This document shows positions 37,782-46,841 of a DNA stretch of 64,000 nt, piece after piece. The notes below the pieces were generated by a model. It saw only the letters and a program-made list of their open reading frames with translations. It did no database searches and was not told the DNA's origin. The position numbers and the translations under genes were made by a program. This stretch comes from Leclercia adecarboxylata (GTDB lineage Bacteria > Pseudomonadota > Gammaproteobacteria > Enterobacterales > Enterobacteriaceae). The stretch lies in the NCBI RefSeq assembly GCF_023639785.1, contig NZ_CP098325.1:1178001-1242000 (forward strand), written 5' to 3'. The stretch's first letter is position 1; every line of letters begins with the position of its first letter.

Positions 37782-38773
37782 GCAAGGCCCTTTCAGTGAC
37801 GGCGGCGGCGTCTGGCCGTCAGCAAATTTTCGATTTTCTCTATAAATGGGGCATGTTGCTGACGGTGGTCGCGCTGGTGGCTATTTTCGGCGTGGCGTCA
37901 GAGAACTTCCTCGATCCGAACAACATCATCAACATTCTGCGCTCCATCGCCATTGTGACGGTGATTGCCGTCGGGGTTTCTGTCTCCCTGACCATCGGCG
38001 GGTTCGACCTCTCCGTGGGATCGACGGCCTCGCTGGCCAATGCGCTGGTGATCTCGCTGTTTGTCTGGCACGGCTTTGGCACCACCGAATCCATTCTGAT
38101 CACCCTCGCGCTCTGCACCCTGGTGGGGCTGTTTAACGCCTTTTTGATCGTCATCCTGCGCATTCCCGACATGCTGGCGACCCTTGCCAGCCTGTTTGTG
38201 ATCCAGGGCGTGGCGATGACCTACAGCTACGGCGGGTCGATCACCGAAAACATGGTGCTGCCGAGCGGGGATATGGCGGAAGGAACCATTCCGGCGGCGT
38301 TTGGCGCGCTGGGCCAGGTGCCGACCATCGTCATCATCATGCTGGCGGTGACGCTGCTGGCCCAGTTGGGGCTGTCGCTGACCACCCACGGCCGCCGGAT
38401 GTACGCCATTGGCGGCAACCCCGAGGCGGCACGACTGTCCGGGATCCGCACCACCCGCTACAAGGTGGCGGCCTACGTGATTGCCTCCCTGCTGGCGGGC
38501 CTGGGCGGCATTCTGCTGGCCTCGCGCATTGGCTCCTCGCAGGTGAATGCGGGTGGCGGCTATCTGATGGATGCCGTGGCGGCGGCGTGGATCGGCTTCT
38601 CGCTGGCGGGCTCCGGCAAACCGAATGCGCTGGGTACCCTGGTGGGGGCGGTGATCCTCGGCGTGCTCTCGAACGGGCTGGTGATGCTCTCGGTGCCCTA
38701 TTACGCGATGGACATTATAAAAGGGCTGGTGCTTGCAGTGGCACTGGCGATGACGTACGTACAAAAACGCTAA
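37778..38773 (+). CDS. Ribose-type sugar ABC importer permease
   Basis: A 331-residue RbsC-family membrane subunit with about ten hydrophobic segments; TIGGFDLSVGSTASLANAL (near residue 70) is the family's conserved stretch, and GGNPEAARLSGIRTTRYK is the cytoplasmic EAA-like coupling loop. The start is GTG 37778 within GTGA overlapping the ATPase stop. The binding-protein gene follows after 20 bp. Only one permease gene is present, so it probably forms a homodimer. Confidence 0.92.
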   Translation: MSKALSVTAAASGRQQIFDFLYKWGMLLTVVALVAIFGVASENFLDPNNIINILRSIAIVTVIAVGVSVSLTIGGFDLSVGSTASLANALVISLFVWHGFGTTESILITLALCTLVGLFNAFLIVILRIPDMLATLASLFVIQGVAMTYSYGGSITENMVLPSGDMAEGTIPAAFGALGQVPTIVIIMLAVTLLAQLGLSLTTHGRRMYAIGGNPEAARLSGIRTTRYKVAAYVIASLLAGLGGILLASRIGSSQVNAGGGYLMDAVAAAWIGFSLAGSGKPNALGTLVGAVILGVLSNGLVMLSVPYYAMDIIKGLVLAVALAMTYVQKR

Positions 38774-38793
38774 CAACACAACGGGATAACAGA

Positions 38794-39858
38794 ATGAAAA
38801 AAGTTGCACTCTCTTTGCTGACGCTGGGATTACTGAGTTCACTCCCGGGCCATGCGGCGACGCCTGCGCCGGTTCCGGCGGCCATTGCCAACCACGACGG
38901 TCAGATCCGCATCGCTGTCATTCGTAACCTTGGCTCTGACGACAACACCACCCAGTTTGTGGCCGGGGCGATCCAGGAAGGGAAGAAGCTCGGCTTTAAG
39001 GTCAGCACCTTTTTAAGCAACGGCGACGATGCCAAATTCCAGGATTTCGTTAACCAGGCGATCAGCCAGAAATATGACGGGATTATTCTCTCCCAGGGGC
39101 GCGATCCGTACTCCACCGCGCTGGTGAAAAAGGCGGTGGATGCCGGGATCAAGGTGGCGGTGTTTGATACCGCGGTGAGCGGTGAGATCCCGGGCGTGAC
39201 CGTTACCCAGCAGGATGACGCCTCCCTGACCAACCTGTCGTTCGGCCAGCTGGTGAAAGATTTCAACGGCAAGGCCAACATCATTAAGCTGTGGGTAGCT
39301 GGCTTCCCGCCGATGGAGCGTCGTCAGACCGCCTATCAGGAACTGCTGAAGCAGAACCCGGGCATAAAGGAGCTGGAGTCCATCGGAGCAGTATCTTCCG
39401 ACGTGCAGGGTGACACCGCCAACAAGGTGGGCGCGGTGCTGGCGAAATACCCGAAAGGCAAGATCGACGCCATCTGGGGCACCTGGGATGCCTTCAGCCA
39501 GGGTGCCTATAAGGCGCTGAAAGAGAACGGCCGCACCGAGATCAAACTCTACAGCATCGACATCTCTAATCAGGATCTGCAGCTGATGCGCGAAGCAGGC
39601 AGCCCGTGGGCGGTGAGCGTGGCGGTGGATCCGAAGCTGATTGGCGCGACCAACGTACGTCTGATCGCCAACAAAATTGCCGGGGAACCGACGCCTGCGA
39701 CCTATGACTTTAAAGCCGCGGCCATTCCGCAGGCGTTGCTGTCGGCCCAGCCGGGTGCGGTGAACGTGGCGTCTCTGGGCAAGATCATTCCAGGCTGGGG
39801 CCAGACCGAAGACTTTATCGCCCCGTGGTTTGCAACTTTGGAAGCGAAGGCAAAATAA
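38794..39858 (+). CDS. Ribose-type periplasmic sugar-binding protein
   Basis: A 354-residue class I periplasmic binding protein. The signal peptide (MKKVALSLLTLGLLSSLPGH, cleaved after about residue 22) is followed by a short proline/alanine-rich linker and a two-lobe sugar-binding fold with FQDFVNQAISQKYDGIILSQ and AIWGTWDAFSQGAYKALKEN. ATG 38794 is the secretory start; the open frame before it runs through the permease. It would pick up the substrate for the two preceding gene products. The order ATPase-permease-binding protein matches rbsACB. Confidence 0.93.
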   Translation: MKKVALSLLTLGLLSSLPGHAATPAPVPAAIANHDGQIRIAVIRNLGSDDNTTQFVAGAIQEGKKLGFKVSTFLSNGDDAKFQDFVNQAISQKYDGIILSQGRDPYSTALVKKAVDAGIKVAVFDTAVSGEIPGVTVTQQDDASLTNLSFGQLVKDFNGKANIIKLWVAGFPPMERRQTAYQELLKQNPGIKELESIGAVSSDVQGDTANKVGAVLAKYPKGKIDAIWGTWDAFSQGAYKALKENGRTEIKLYSIDISNQDLQLMREAGSPWAVSVAVDPKLIGATNVRLIANKIAGEPTPATYDFKAAAIPQALLSAQPGAVNVASLGKIIPGWGQTEDFIAPWFATLEAKAK

Positions 39859-39935
39859 TGCCCGGTGGCGCTTCGCTTACCGGGCCTACGGTGTTGTAGG
39901 CCGGGTAAGGCGCAGCCGCCACCCGGCGAACAGGA
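39859..39935. repeat. REP/BIME pair between the importer and the LVIVD gene
   Basis: A short REP (GCCCGGTGGCGCTTCGC, TTACCGGGCCTAC) is followed by a second in the opposite orientation (GTAGGCCGGGTAAGGCGCAG, GCCGCCACCCGGC). Both genes run rightward across it, so they may still be one transcription unit. Confidence 0.8.
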
Positions 39936-39941
39936 GTTGAA

Positions 39942-41183
39942 GTGACCCACTTACCCACCCCCGAATACAGCCGTAACATGCGCTTAATCGGCCACAGCGA
40001 CCAGGGCGGACGCCCGGACGGCGTGCAGCTGATGGTGCACCGCGGTTATGCGTATATTGGCCATATGGTGTCGCAGGGCTTTTCAATCGTTGACGTCCGC
40101 GACCCGAAAAACCCGACTGCGGCAGGCTACGTGCCTGCGCCGCCCGGCACCTGGAACGTGCATCTCCAGGCCCACGACGACCTGCTGCTGGTGATCAACG
40201 CCCGGGATCTGTTTGCCGATGCCCGCTTTGCGGATGAAAAGGTCTACTACACCCGTCAGGTGGGGGAGACGGTCAGCGACGTGCAGGACAGGGGCTGGAG
40301 CGCCGGGCTGCGCGTCTTTGATATCTCCACGCCGGATAAGCCGCGGGAGATCGGTTTTCTGTCGCTGAGTGGGATCGGCATCCACCGTATCTGGTACGTG
40401 GGCGGACGCTGGGCCTACGTCTCGGCGCTGATCGACGGCTTTACCGACTATATCTTCCTGACCATCGATCTGGCGGATCCGCGCAATCCACAGGTTGCCG
40501 GGCGCTGGTGGCTGCCGGGAATGCACCAGGCCGAAGGCGAGCATCCGGACTGGCCGGAAGGCAAACGCTACGCGCTGCACCACGCGATTATCGCGGGCGA
40601 TACCGCCTACGGCAGCTGGCGCGATGGCGGCCTGACGCTGCTGGATGTGAAAGATCGCTCCCAGCCGAAACTGATTAGCCATCGAAACTGGAGCCCGCCG
40701 TTTGGCGGCGGCACCCATACCGCGCTGCCGCTACCGGATCGTGACTTGTTAGTGGTGCTGGACGAAGCGGTGCTCGATAACCAGGAGGACGGCGAGAAGC
40801 TGATCTGGCTGTTTGATATTCGCGAGCCGTCGAACCCGGTCAGTATTTCCACCTTCCCGCAGCCCGACGAGCGGGATTACGTGGCGAAAGGGGCGCACTT
40901 CGGCCCGCACAATCTGCATGAAAACCGCCCCGGGAGCTTTATCAGCTCAACGCTGATTTTTGCCACCTGGCAGAATGCGGGCGTACGCGCCTACGACATC
41001 TCCAATCCGTATCGTCCGGTAGAAACCGGGGCGCTGGTGCCCGCCGCGCCGGAGAAGATGATGGATACGCGGCCCAACCGCCCACAGGTGATCCAGTCCT
41101 GCGACGTGTTTGTGGATGCCCAGGGAATTATCTACAGCACGGATTATAACGGCGGGTTATCGGTGATTGAGTATTCAGGATAA
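39942..41183 (+). CDS. LVIVD-repeat beta-propeller protein with conserved-looking His residues
   Basis: A 413-residue protein without signal peptide, of unknown function. LVIVD-type repeats recur at about residues 46-51 (GFSIVD), 122-128 (GLRVFDI), 171-177 (IFLTIDL), 230-236 (GLTLLDV), 287-292 (LIWLFD), 347-352 (GVRAYD) and 405-411, each followed by a P/N/P turn, which predicts a six- or seven-bladed propeller. Histidines cluster in GIHRIW (148), ALHHAI (213, 214), GTHTALPL (259) and GAHFGPHNLHEN (319, 323, 326). The fold plus His sites recall SELENBP1/methanethiol oxidase-type enzymes, but that is only an analogy. GTG 39942 has AGGAG 5 bp upstream. It follows the importer genes and faces mtnK across a terminator. 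Confidence 0.85.
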   Translation: MTHLPTPEYSRNMRLIGHSDQGGRPDGVQLMVHRGYAYIGHMVSQGFSIVDVRDPKNPTAAGYVPAPPGTWNVHLQAHDDLLLVINARDLFADARFADEKVYYTRQVGETVSDVQDRGWSAGLRVFDISTPDKPREIGFLSLSGIGIHRIWYVGGRWAYVSALIDGFTDYIFLTIDLADPRNPQVAGRWWLPGMHQAEGEHPDWPEGKRYALHHAIIAGDTAYGSWRDGGLTLLDVKDRSQPKLISHRNWSPPFGGGTHTALPLPDRDLLVVLDEAVLDNQEDGEKLIWLFDIREPSNPVSISTFPQPDERDYVAKGAHFGPHNLHENRPGSFISSTLIFATWQNAGVRAYDISNPYRPVETGALVPAAPEKMMDTRPNRPQVIQSCDVFVDAQGIIYSTDYNGGLSVIEYSG

Positions 41184-41207
41184 AACGCCTCTCCCTTCGG
41201 GAGAGGC
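41181..41207 (-). terminator. Rho-independent terminator of mtnK
   Basis: GCCTCTCCC (41187-41195) pairs with GGGAGAGGC (41199-41207) around a three-base loop. On the minus strand the stem is followed by GTTTTAT, so it ends mtnK; the + strand side lacks a T-tract but may still slow transcripts from the LVIVD gene. Confidence 0.85.
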
Positions 41208-41214
41208 GGTAAAA

Positions 41215-42414
41215 TCAGCTGTACTGACGCACCCGCGCCACCAGATCGTCCACGCTGTCGATGCGATCGGCAATCACAATCAGGGCTTTGCCCAGGGTGA
41301 TGGCGTGGCGCAGGCACGCGTGGCGCATCTCCTCATCCCGGATGGTGTCGATATCTGCCACGTGCGACAGGCCCACGCTGCGGCGGATCAGCTCGGTGCC
41401 GCAGAAGCCAATGGCGTCGTGCCAGACCTTCTTCAGAAACGCGCTGGCGTAGCCCGGCACGCTGAGCGCGGCATCGCGGGATTTTTCTGCGGCCAGGGCC
41501 TGGAAACGCTCTGCGAAGGTGGTCCACAGCTGCTGGATATCAATCAGGCGCTGTTCACGCCCGGCGGCTGCGTCGCGGATGCCCAGATGACCCGGCAGGC
41601 CGCAGAAGTTCAGCAGCAGGTTGCCGATGGCGGTGCCGAGATCAAAACCTACCGGGCCGAAATAACCGAACTCCGCGTCAATCGCCTTCAGGCTGCCGTC
41701 GGCGACAAAAATTGAGCCGCTGTGAATGTCGCCATGCAGCAGCGCTTCGGCCTGGGAGAAGAAGCGGTGCTTCAGGGCGGCCACGGCAATTTTCAGCTGA
41801 TCGTCGTTGCGCAGGGCGGCGACGTCGTTTTCCAGCGCCGCCGGGTAGTTATTGCGCTCGTGAATCTGATACGGATCGTTGAAGAACAGATCTTCGGTGA
41901 TCTCGCACATCTCCGGGTTGATGAACTTTGCCACCTGCGCTTTTTTGGCGTGCGGGTGCAGATAAAAATCGCTGGTGTGGAACAGGGCGTGGGCCAGATA
42001 TTCCCCCAGCTGGCTTGCCGCCTGCGGGTAGTAGACGTTGTTGATGAGCTCGCCGCGCCAGATCTTATGGCTGGAGAGATCTTCCATCACCATCACCGCC
42101 AGCGCCGGGTCGAAGTGGTGGATTTTGACCGTATGCTGCGGGCTGTGCTGATAGTGTTCTACCAGGGTTTGCGCTTCGAGGCGAGCGCGATCCAGAGTCA
42201 GCGGCCAGGATTCGCCTACGCAGCGCACGTATGGCAGGGCCTGCTTAACGATGATGCGGCTGACACCCTGGTTATCGAAAATTTTAAACACCAGATTAAG
42301 GTTACCGTCGCCTACCTCCTGCGCCTCCACCAGCGAGGCGGGATCGTCGAGGCCACCAAACTGTTGGGCATAGGCTACGGCGTCCTGAGCGGTAAAGGTA
42401 TGGTATTGCGACAT
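41215..42414 (-). CDS. mtnK: 5-methylthioribose kinase
   Basis: A 399-residue kinase (the length I recall for the Klebsiella enzyme) that phosphorylates 5-methylthioribose, the entry step of methionine salvage from methylthioadenosine in bacteria using MTA nucleosidase. It has a choline-kinase-like fold with the catalytic [12 protein letters not shown] (HGD motif, about residues 230-241) and the metal-binding [18 protein letters not shown] 42414 ([18 protein letters not shown]) is chosen for family length and the AGGAACAGG just upstream; the longer frame runs across the MetJ boxes. It is divergent from mtnA. Confidence 0.96.
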   Translation of the reverse strand: MSQYHTFTAQDAVAYAQQFGGLDDPASLVEAQEVGDGNLNLVFKIFDNQGVSRIIVKQALPYVRCVGESWPLTLDRARLEAQTLVEHYQHSPQHTVKIHHFDPALAVMVMEDLSSHKIWRGELINNVYYPQAASQLGEYLAHALFHTSDFYLHPHAKKAQVAKFINPEMCEITEDLFFNDPYQIHERNNYPAALENDVAALRNDDQLKIAVAALKHRFFSQAEALLHGDIHSGSIFVADGSLKAIDAEFGYFGPVGFDLGTAIGNLLLNFCGLPGHLGIRDAAAGREQRLIDIQQLWTTFAERFQALAAEKSRDAALSVPGYASAFLKKVWHDAIGFCGTELIRRSVGLSHVADIDTIRDEEMRHACLRHAITLGKALIVIADRIDSVDDLVARVRQYS

Positions 42415-42443
42415 TGCCTGTTCCTCATCTGTTCCGGTAATAA

Positions 42444-42467
42444 AGACATTTAGACGTCTATACATCT
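42444..42467. promoter_or_regulatory. MetJ operator between mtnK and mtnA
   Basis: Three tandem octamers AGACATTT, AGACGTCT and ATACATCT match the met box at 6, 8 and 6 of 8 positions. They sit 30 bp before mtnK and 53 bp before mtnA, so MetJ with S-adenosylmethionine should repress both. Confidence 0.9.
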
Positions 42468-42519
42468 GAATTTTATCCTGACACAATGTGCTACAACAAC
42501 GCAACAGAGAATTAACGAC

Positions 42520-43539
42520 ATGCAGAGATTACAGACGACCAGCCTGCGGGTGACGGAAAATCAGCTATTTATTCTCGACCAACAGGCGCTTCCGCAGGAG
42601 AAACGCTGGCTGGATGCGACAACGGTAGAGGCGCTGGTGGGCCATATTCACGCCCTGCGCGTGCGGGGCGCGCCGCTGATTGGGCTTTCCGCCAGCCTGC
42701 TGTTGGCCCTGCTGGCGGAAAATGGCTACAGCCGGGACGAACTGGCGGCGGCTCTGGAGACCCTGCGCGCCTCGCGCCCGACGGCGGTGAATCTGATGAA
42801 CAATCTCGACCGCATGAAGCAGGCGTTGTGGCAGGAGGATTTTGTTCCGGCGCTGGTGGCGGAGGCGCTGCGCCTGATCGACGAAGATAAGCAGCTCTGC
42901 GACGCTATCGCCCGGGCGGGCAGTGAGCTGGTGACGCCGGGCAGCCGCCTGCTGACCCACTGCAACACCGGGGGGCTGGCGACGGCGGGCGTGGGTACCG
43001 CGCTGGGGGTAATTGCTCATGCGCATCAGCAGGGCAAGGTCAGCAGCGTCTGGGTGGATGAAACCCGTCCGCTGTTACAGGGCGGCAGGCTGACGGCCTG
43101 GGAGCTGGGTGAGCTGGGCGTGCCGTACCGGCTTATCACCGATTCGATGGCTGCCAGCCTGATGGCGAAAGGGGAGGTGGACGCGGTGTGGGTCGGGGCC
43201 GACCGTATCGCCGCCAACGGCGACGTGGCGAATAAAATCGGCACCTATTCCCTGGCGGTGCTGGCGAAATTTCACGGCATTCCGTTCTATGTTGCCGCCC
43301 CGCAAACGACGCTCGATCCGAATTGCCCGAACGGGGAGGCGATCCCCATTGAACAGCGTGACGCCCGGGAAGTGACCGGCGTGGCGGGGAGTTTCGGCGC
43401 GGTGCAGTGGGCGCCCACTGACGCGCAGGTCTATAACCCGGCGTTCGACGTGACGCCTGCGGCGCTGATTAGTGGCTGGGTGCTGGACAGCGGGGTGGTG
43501 TGGCCTGAGGACGTAGAGCGTGGGGTTTTTGGGGGATAG
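42520..43539 (+). CDS. mtnA: Methylthioribose-1-phosphate isomerase
   Basis: A 339-residue enzyme of the eIF2B-related family that converts 5-methylthioribose-1-phosphate to methylthioribulose-1-phosphate. Motifs: [18 protein letters not shown] (substrate phosphate region), [19 protein letters not shown] with the catalytic Cys, and [20 protein letters not shown] with the catalytic Asp. It is alone on the + strand between mtnK and the mtnDCB operon and ends at a bidirectional terminator. Only a weak AGAGA precedes ATG 42520. Confidence 0.96.
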   Translation: MQRLQTTSLRVTENQLFILDQQALPQEKRWLDATTVEALVGHIHALRVRGAPLIGLSASLLLALLAENGYSRDELAAALETLRASRPTAVNLMNNLDRMKQALWQEDFVPALVAEALRLIDEDKQLCDAIARAGSELVTPGSRLLTHCNTGGLATAGVGTALGVIAHAHQQGKVSSVWVDETRPLLQGGRLTAWELGELGVPYRLITDSMAASLMAKGEVDAVWVGADRIAANGDVANKIGTYSLAVLAKFHGIPFYVAAPQTTLDPNCPNGEAIPIEQRDAREVTGVAGSFGAVQWAPTDAQVYNPAFDVTPAALISGWVLDSGVVWPEDVERGVFGG

Positions 43540-43544
43540 TGCGG

Positions 43545-43586
43545 TCTGATCCCCTCACCCTGGCCCTCTCCCACAGGGAGAGGGAA
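43545..43586. repeat. CCCTCTCCC-type palindrome downstream of mtnA
   Basis: CCCCTCACCCTGGCCCTCTC followed by CCACAGGGAGAGGG; ninth copy of the family in the window, just before the mtnA/mtnD terminator. Confidence 0.8.
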
Positions 43587-43595
43587 CAAACACTA

Positions 43596-43620
43596 AAAAC
43601 GGCAACTGGGTTGCCGTTTT
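43596..43620. terminator. Bidirectional terminator between mtnA and mtnD
   Basis: AAAACGGCAA (43596-43605) pairs with TTGCCGTTTT (43611-43620) around CTGGG, with T-rich runs on both sides, serving the convergent genes. Confidence 0.88.
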
Positions 43621-43628
43621 GCGTTTAC

Positions 43629-44171
43629 CTATGGCAATCGCGGATAGGCATCTGCAATTGCGTCGCCCGTGAACTGCGCCACCCAGCCTTCGGGGTTATC
43701 GAAGATACGAATGGCGGTAAAGTTCGGCTCGGAGCCCATATCAAACCAGTGCGGCGTTCCGGCGGGGACCGAAATCAGGTCGTTTTTCTCGCATAACACC
43801 TGATAAATCTGGTCATCAATGTGCAGGCAGAACAGCCCGGCACCCTCAACAAAGAAACGCACTTCATCTTCGCCATGGGTATGCTCATTAAGAAACTTCG
43901 CGCGCAGGGCCTCTTTTTGCGGGTTATCCGCGCGCAGGCTGATGACATCCCAGCTCTGATAGCCCTTTTCTGCCACCAGCTTATCGATGGCGTGCTGGTA
44001 AGCATCGATCACCGTCTCTGGTGCCGGATCTCGGCCTACATCACGATCGGCTTCCCAGCGCTCAAAGCGTACGCCACGGGCATTAAGCTGCTGTGCAATC
44101 GCCCCGGCGTCAGTGCTGTGCCAGTGCGGCTGCGTGGCGTCTTTATCGGAAAAAATGGTCAATGCGCTCAT
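43629..44171 (-). CDS. mtnD: Acireductone dioxygenase
   Basis: A 180-residue cupin-fold metalloenzyme that oxidises the acireductone of methionine salvage. The iron form gives 4-methylthio-2-oxobutyrate and formate; the nickel form gives methylthiopropionate, CO and formate. Metal ligands lie in [12 protein letters not shown] (two His and a Glu, near residues 97-104) and [11 protein letters not shown] (His near 140). ATG 44171 overlaps the mtnC stop (ATGA). It is last in mtnBCD. A NiCoT nickel permease is also present at 3.2 kb, but no link is implied. Confidence 0.97.
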   Translation of the reverse strand: MSALTIFSDKDATQPHWHSTDAGAIAQQLNARGVRFERWEADRDVGRDPAPETVIDAYQHAIDKLVAEKGYQSWDVISLRADNPQKEALRAKFLNEHTHGEDEVRFFVEGAGLFCLHIDDQIYQVLCEKNDLISVPAGTPHWFDMGSEPNFTAIRIFDNPEGWVAQFTGDAIADAYPRLP

Positions 44172-44857
44172 GAAGGGATCTGCTCCGGATTGATGTCGTC
44201 AAATTGATGCACCTGGTGATGGTGGCTGGCACCGTCATCATCGCCACGAATCAGCTGCAGGGTGCGAAAACCGGCCTGCTCAGCGGCGTCCAGCTCCTGG
44301 TGAATATCCGACAGGAACAGGATCTGCGAGGGCGCTACGTTAATCTGGGCCGCAATGTTCTGATAAGACTGCACCTCGCGCTTGGCACCCACGCGGGTAT
44401 CAAAGTAGCCGCTGAACAGATGAGTAATATCACCTTCATCGCTGTAGCCAAATAACAGTTTCTGCGCAGCCACCGAGCCTGAGGAATAAACATAGAGATC
44501 AATACCCTGCGCTTTCCATTTCTCAAGGGAAGGCAGAACGTCCGGGTAGAGATGGCCGGTGAAGTCGCCGTTGAGGTAACCCTCCTGCCAGATGATCCCC
44601 TGCAGCGCTTTCAGCGCGGTGGATTTGCGATCCTGATCCATAAAGGCAAACAGGGTCTCAATCAGATCCTGGGTGCTGGCCTGCGGCCCGGCAATCTCTT
44701 CACGCAGATTGTCCAGAATGGTGTTGACCGGCTCGGCATATTGCTGGGCGCTGACAAAGGCGGCCAGCCGCTCGCGCGCGTAGGGGAACAGGACATTATG
44801 GACAAAACGAATATCGCTGGTGGTGCCTTCAATATCCGTCACAATCGCGCGAATCAT
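44168..44857 (-). CDS. mtnC: Enolase-phosphatase
   Basis: A 229-residue HAD-superfamily enzyme that enolises and then dephosphorylates 2,3-diketo-5-methylthiopentyl-1-phosphate to the acireductone. HAD motif I is [11 protein letters not shown] (nucleophile Asp near residue 7), followed by [15 protein letters not shown] and the late motif [19 protein letters not shown] 44857 with GGAGAG upstream gives [11 protein letters not shown]; both neighbours overlap by 4 bp (ATGA). Confidence 0.97.
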   Translation of the reverse strand: MIRAIVTDIEGTTSDIRFVHNVLFPYARERLAAFVSAQQYAEPVNTILDNLREEIAGPQASTQDLIETLFAFMDQDRKSTALKALQGIIWQEGYLNGDFTGHLYPDVLPSLEKWKAQGIDLYVYSSGSVAAQKLLFGYSDEGDITHLFSGYFDTRVGAKREVQSYQNIAAQINVAPSQILFLSDIHQELDAAEQAGFRTLQLIRGDDDGASHHHQVHQFDDINPEQIPS

Positions 44858-45468
44858 ACTCTCTCCAGTTGTCGTAAACGCATCTCGCACTCGAACAGGA
44901 ATTCGAGGCCTTCAAGGTGGCGTCGGGCTTCTGCCACGTCGCGTCCCCAGCAGGTTAAGCCATGCCCGCGCAGAAGAAAACCACAATTCAGCGGCCGCTC
45001 CTGGGCGTAATGGGCGATACGTGACGCCAGCGCGTCGATATCCTGGTCGTTATCAAAGAGGGCAATCGGAACGGTATCCCGATGTGTGGTCTGTCCGCTG
45101 AGCGATTTTTGCATCTCAAAGCCGCTGATGTGCAGCTCCGGCTCTTTAACCAGCCGTGACAGTACCGTCGCGTTGACCGTGTGGACGTGCAGCACCGCGT
45201 TCGCGTCCGGGAAGAGGCGATAGACCAGGGTATGCAGACCGGTTTCGGCGGAAGGCTTGCGGCCGGAGGGGGCGCGATTGGTGGCAATTTCAACCTGCAG
45301 GAAATCAGCGGTCGTCAGGCTGCCTTTGTCTTTTCCGGATTCGCTGAGCCAGCACCAGGTCTCATCCTGGCGTACGGACATATTGCCGCCGGTAGCGGGT
45401 GCCCAGCCCTTTGCACCGATCCAGTGGCAGGCTTCGACCAGGGCGGTGAGTTGCAGGTTGTCTGTCAT
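44854..45468 (-). CDS. mtnB: Methylthioribulose-1-phosphate dehydratase
   Basis: A 204-residue class II aldolase-fold zinc enzyme that dehydrates methylthioribulose-1-phosphate. Motifs: [14 protein letters not shown] (phosphate binding), the zinc-binding [11 protein letters not shown] (near residue 94), and [13 protein letters not shown] with the third His. ATG 45468 with AAGGAAG upstream gives the family start MTDNLQL. It is first in mtnBCD; MetJ boxes lie between it and ybdL. Confidence 0.97.
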   Translation of the reverse strand: MTDNLQLTALVEACHWIGAKGWAPATGGNMSVRQDETWCWLSESGKDKGSLTTADFLQVEIATNRAPSGRKPSAETGLHTLVYRLFPDANAVLHVHTVNATVLSRLVKEPELHISGFEMQKSLSGQTTHRDTVPIALFDNDQDIDALASRIAHYAQERPLNCGFLLRGHGLTCWGRDVAEARRHLEGLEFLFECEMRLRQLERV

Positions 45469-45509
45469 CTTCCTTCTTACCTCTTCGGCCAGGAATATCA
45501 TTATGATTT

Positions 45510-45525
45510 AGACGTCTAAGCGTCT
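45510..45525. promoter_or_regulatory. MetJ operator between mtnB and ybdL
   Basis: A perfect met box AGACGTCT (45510-45517) abuts AAGCGTCT (6 of 8). It is 42 bp from mtnB and 68 bp from ybdL, so both divergent genes should respond to methionine status. Confidence 0.88.
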
Positions 45526-45592
45526 TGATTGCCAAATACTAGCATCGTGTTATAGTGGCGGCAACATTTGTATTACATACAGGTCCGCCGAA

Positions 45593-46753
45593 ATGAGTAA
45601 TAACCCCTTGATTCCAGAGAGCAAACTTCCCGGTCTTGGCACGACCATCTTCACTCAGATGAGCGCCCTGGCGCAGCAGTTTAACGCCATCAATCTGTCG
45701 CAAGGTTTTCCCGATTTCGACGGGCCAGCGTATATCCAGCAACGCCTGGCTTACCATGTGGCGAACGGCGCGAACCAGTATGCGCCGATGACCGGGGTAC
45801 AACTTTTGCGCGAGGCGATAGCTGACAAAACCGCGGAACTGTATGGCTATAAACCGGATGCCAACAGCGACATCACCGTCACCGCCGGAGCGACCGAAGC
45901 CCTGTACGCCGCCATTACCGCCCTGGTGCGGGCGGGGGATGAGGTTATCTGCTTTGACCCAAGCTACGACAGCTATGCTCCGGCAATTGAACTGGCGGGT
46001 GGCGTGGTCAGGCGCGTGGCGCTGCAGCCGCCGCATTTCCGCCCGGACTGGCAGGCCTTTGCGTCACTGCTGAGTGAGAAAACCCGCCTGGTGATCCTCA
46101 ACACTCCGCATAACCCGTCGGCGACCGTCTGGCAGCAGGCGGATTTCGCCGCCCTGTGGCAGGCGATTGCGGAGCGTGAGATTTATGTTCTGAGCGATGA
46201 GGTGTACGAGCACATCTGTTTTGCCGGGGCGGGGCATGCCAGCGTGCTGGCCCATCCGCAGCTGCGCGAGCGGGCCGTTGCCGTCTCATCCTTTGGCAAA
46301 ACCTTCCATATGACCGGCTGGAAAGTGGGGTACTGCGTGGCGCCTGCGGCCATCAGCGCCGAGCTGCGCAAGGTGCATCAGTTCCTGACGTTCGCCGTCA
46401 ACACCCCGGCTCAGCTGGCGATTGCCGATATGCTGCGCAACCAGCCGGAACACTACCGTGAATTGCCAGAATTTTATCGCGCCCGCCGGGACAGTTTCAT
46501 CGAGGCGCTGGGGGAAAGCCGTCTGGAGATCCTGCCCTGCGAAGGCACCTATTTCCTGCTGGCGGACTACAGTGCGATCTCCGATCTGGATGATGTCAGT
46601 TTTTGCCAGTGGCTGACGAAAGAGGTGGGCGTCGCGGCGATTCCTCTTTCGGTGTTCTGCGCCGATCCGTTTCCGCATAAATTAATTCGCCTCTGTTTTG
46701 CGAAACAGGAAAGTACTCTCCTGGCCGCCGCAGAGCGCCTTTGCGCATTATAA
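45593..46753 (+). CDS. ybdL: Methionine aminotransferase (salvage last step)
   Basis: A 386-residue PLP-dependent class I aminotransferase (same length as E. coli YbdL, which prefers Met and Phe). In this setting it would transaminate 4-methylthio-2-oxobutyrate to methionine and so act as MtnE. Seen: NLSQGFPDFDGP, TPHNPSATVW, SDEVYEHICFAG, and the PLP lysine in SSFGKTFHMTGWKVGYC (near residue 240). Divergent from mtnBCD across MetJ boxes; E. coli ybdM/ybdN, which would lie next, are missing here. Confidence 0.96.
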   Translation: MSNNPLIPESKLPGLGTTIFTQMSALAQQFNAINLSQGFPDFDGPAYIQQRLAYHVANGANQYAPMTGVQLLREAIADKTAELYGYKPDANSDITVTAGATEALYAAITALVRAGDEVICFDPSYDSYAPAIELAGGVVRRVALQPPHFRPDWQAFASLLSEKTRLVILNTPHNPSATVWQQADFAALWQAIAEREIYVLSDEVYEHICFAGAGHASVLAHPQLRERAVAVSSFGKTFHMTGWKVGYCVAPAAISAELRKVHQFLTFAVNTPAQLAIADMLRNQPEHYRELPEFYRARRDSFIEALGESRLEILPCEGTYFLLADYSAISDLDDVSFCQWLTKEVGVAAIPLSVFCADPFPHKLIRLCFAKQESTLLAAAERLCAL

Positions 46754-46841
46754 ATCATAAGCCTGCAAATTATATTTATACGGACTATGCCGGAGTAATA
46801 ATCCGGCGTGGTAACAATGTTAGAGAGAATTATTGACAGTA

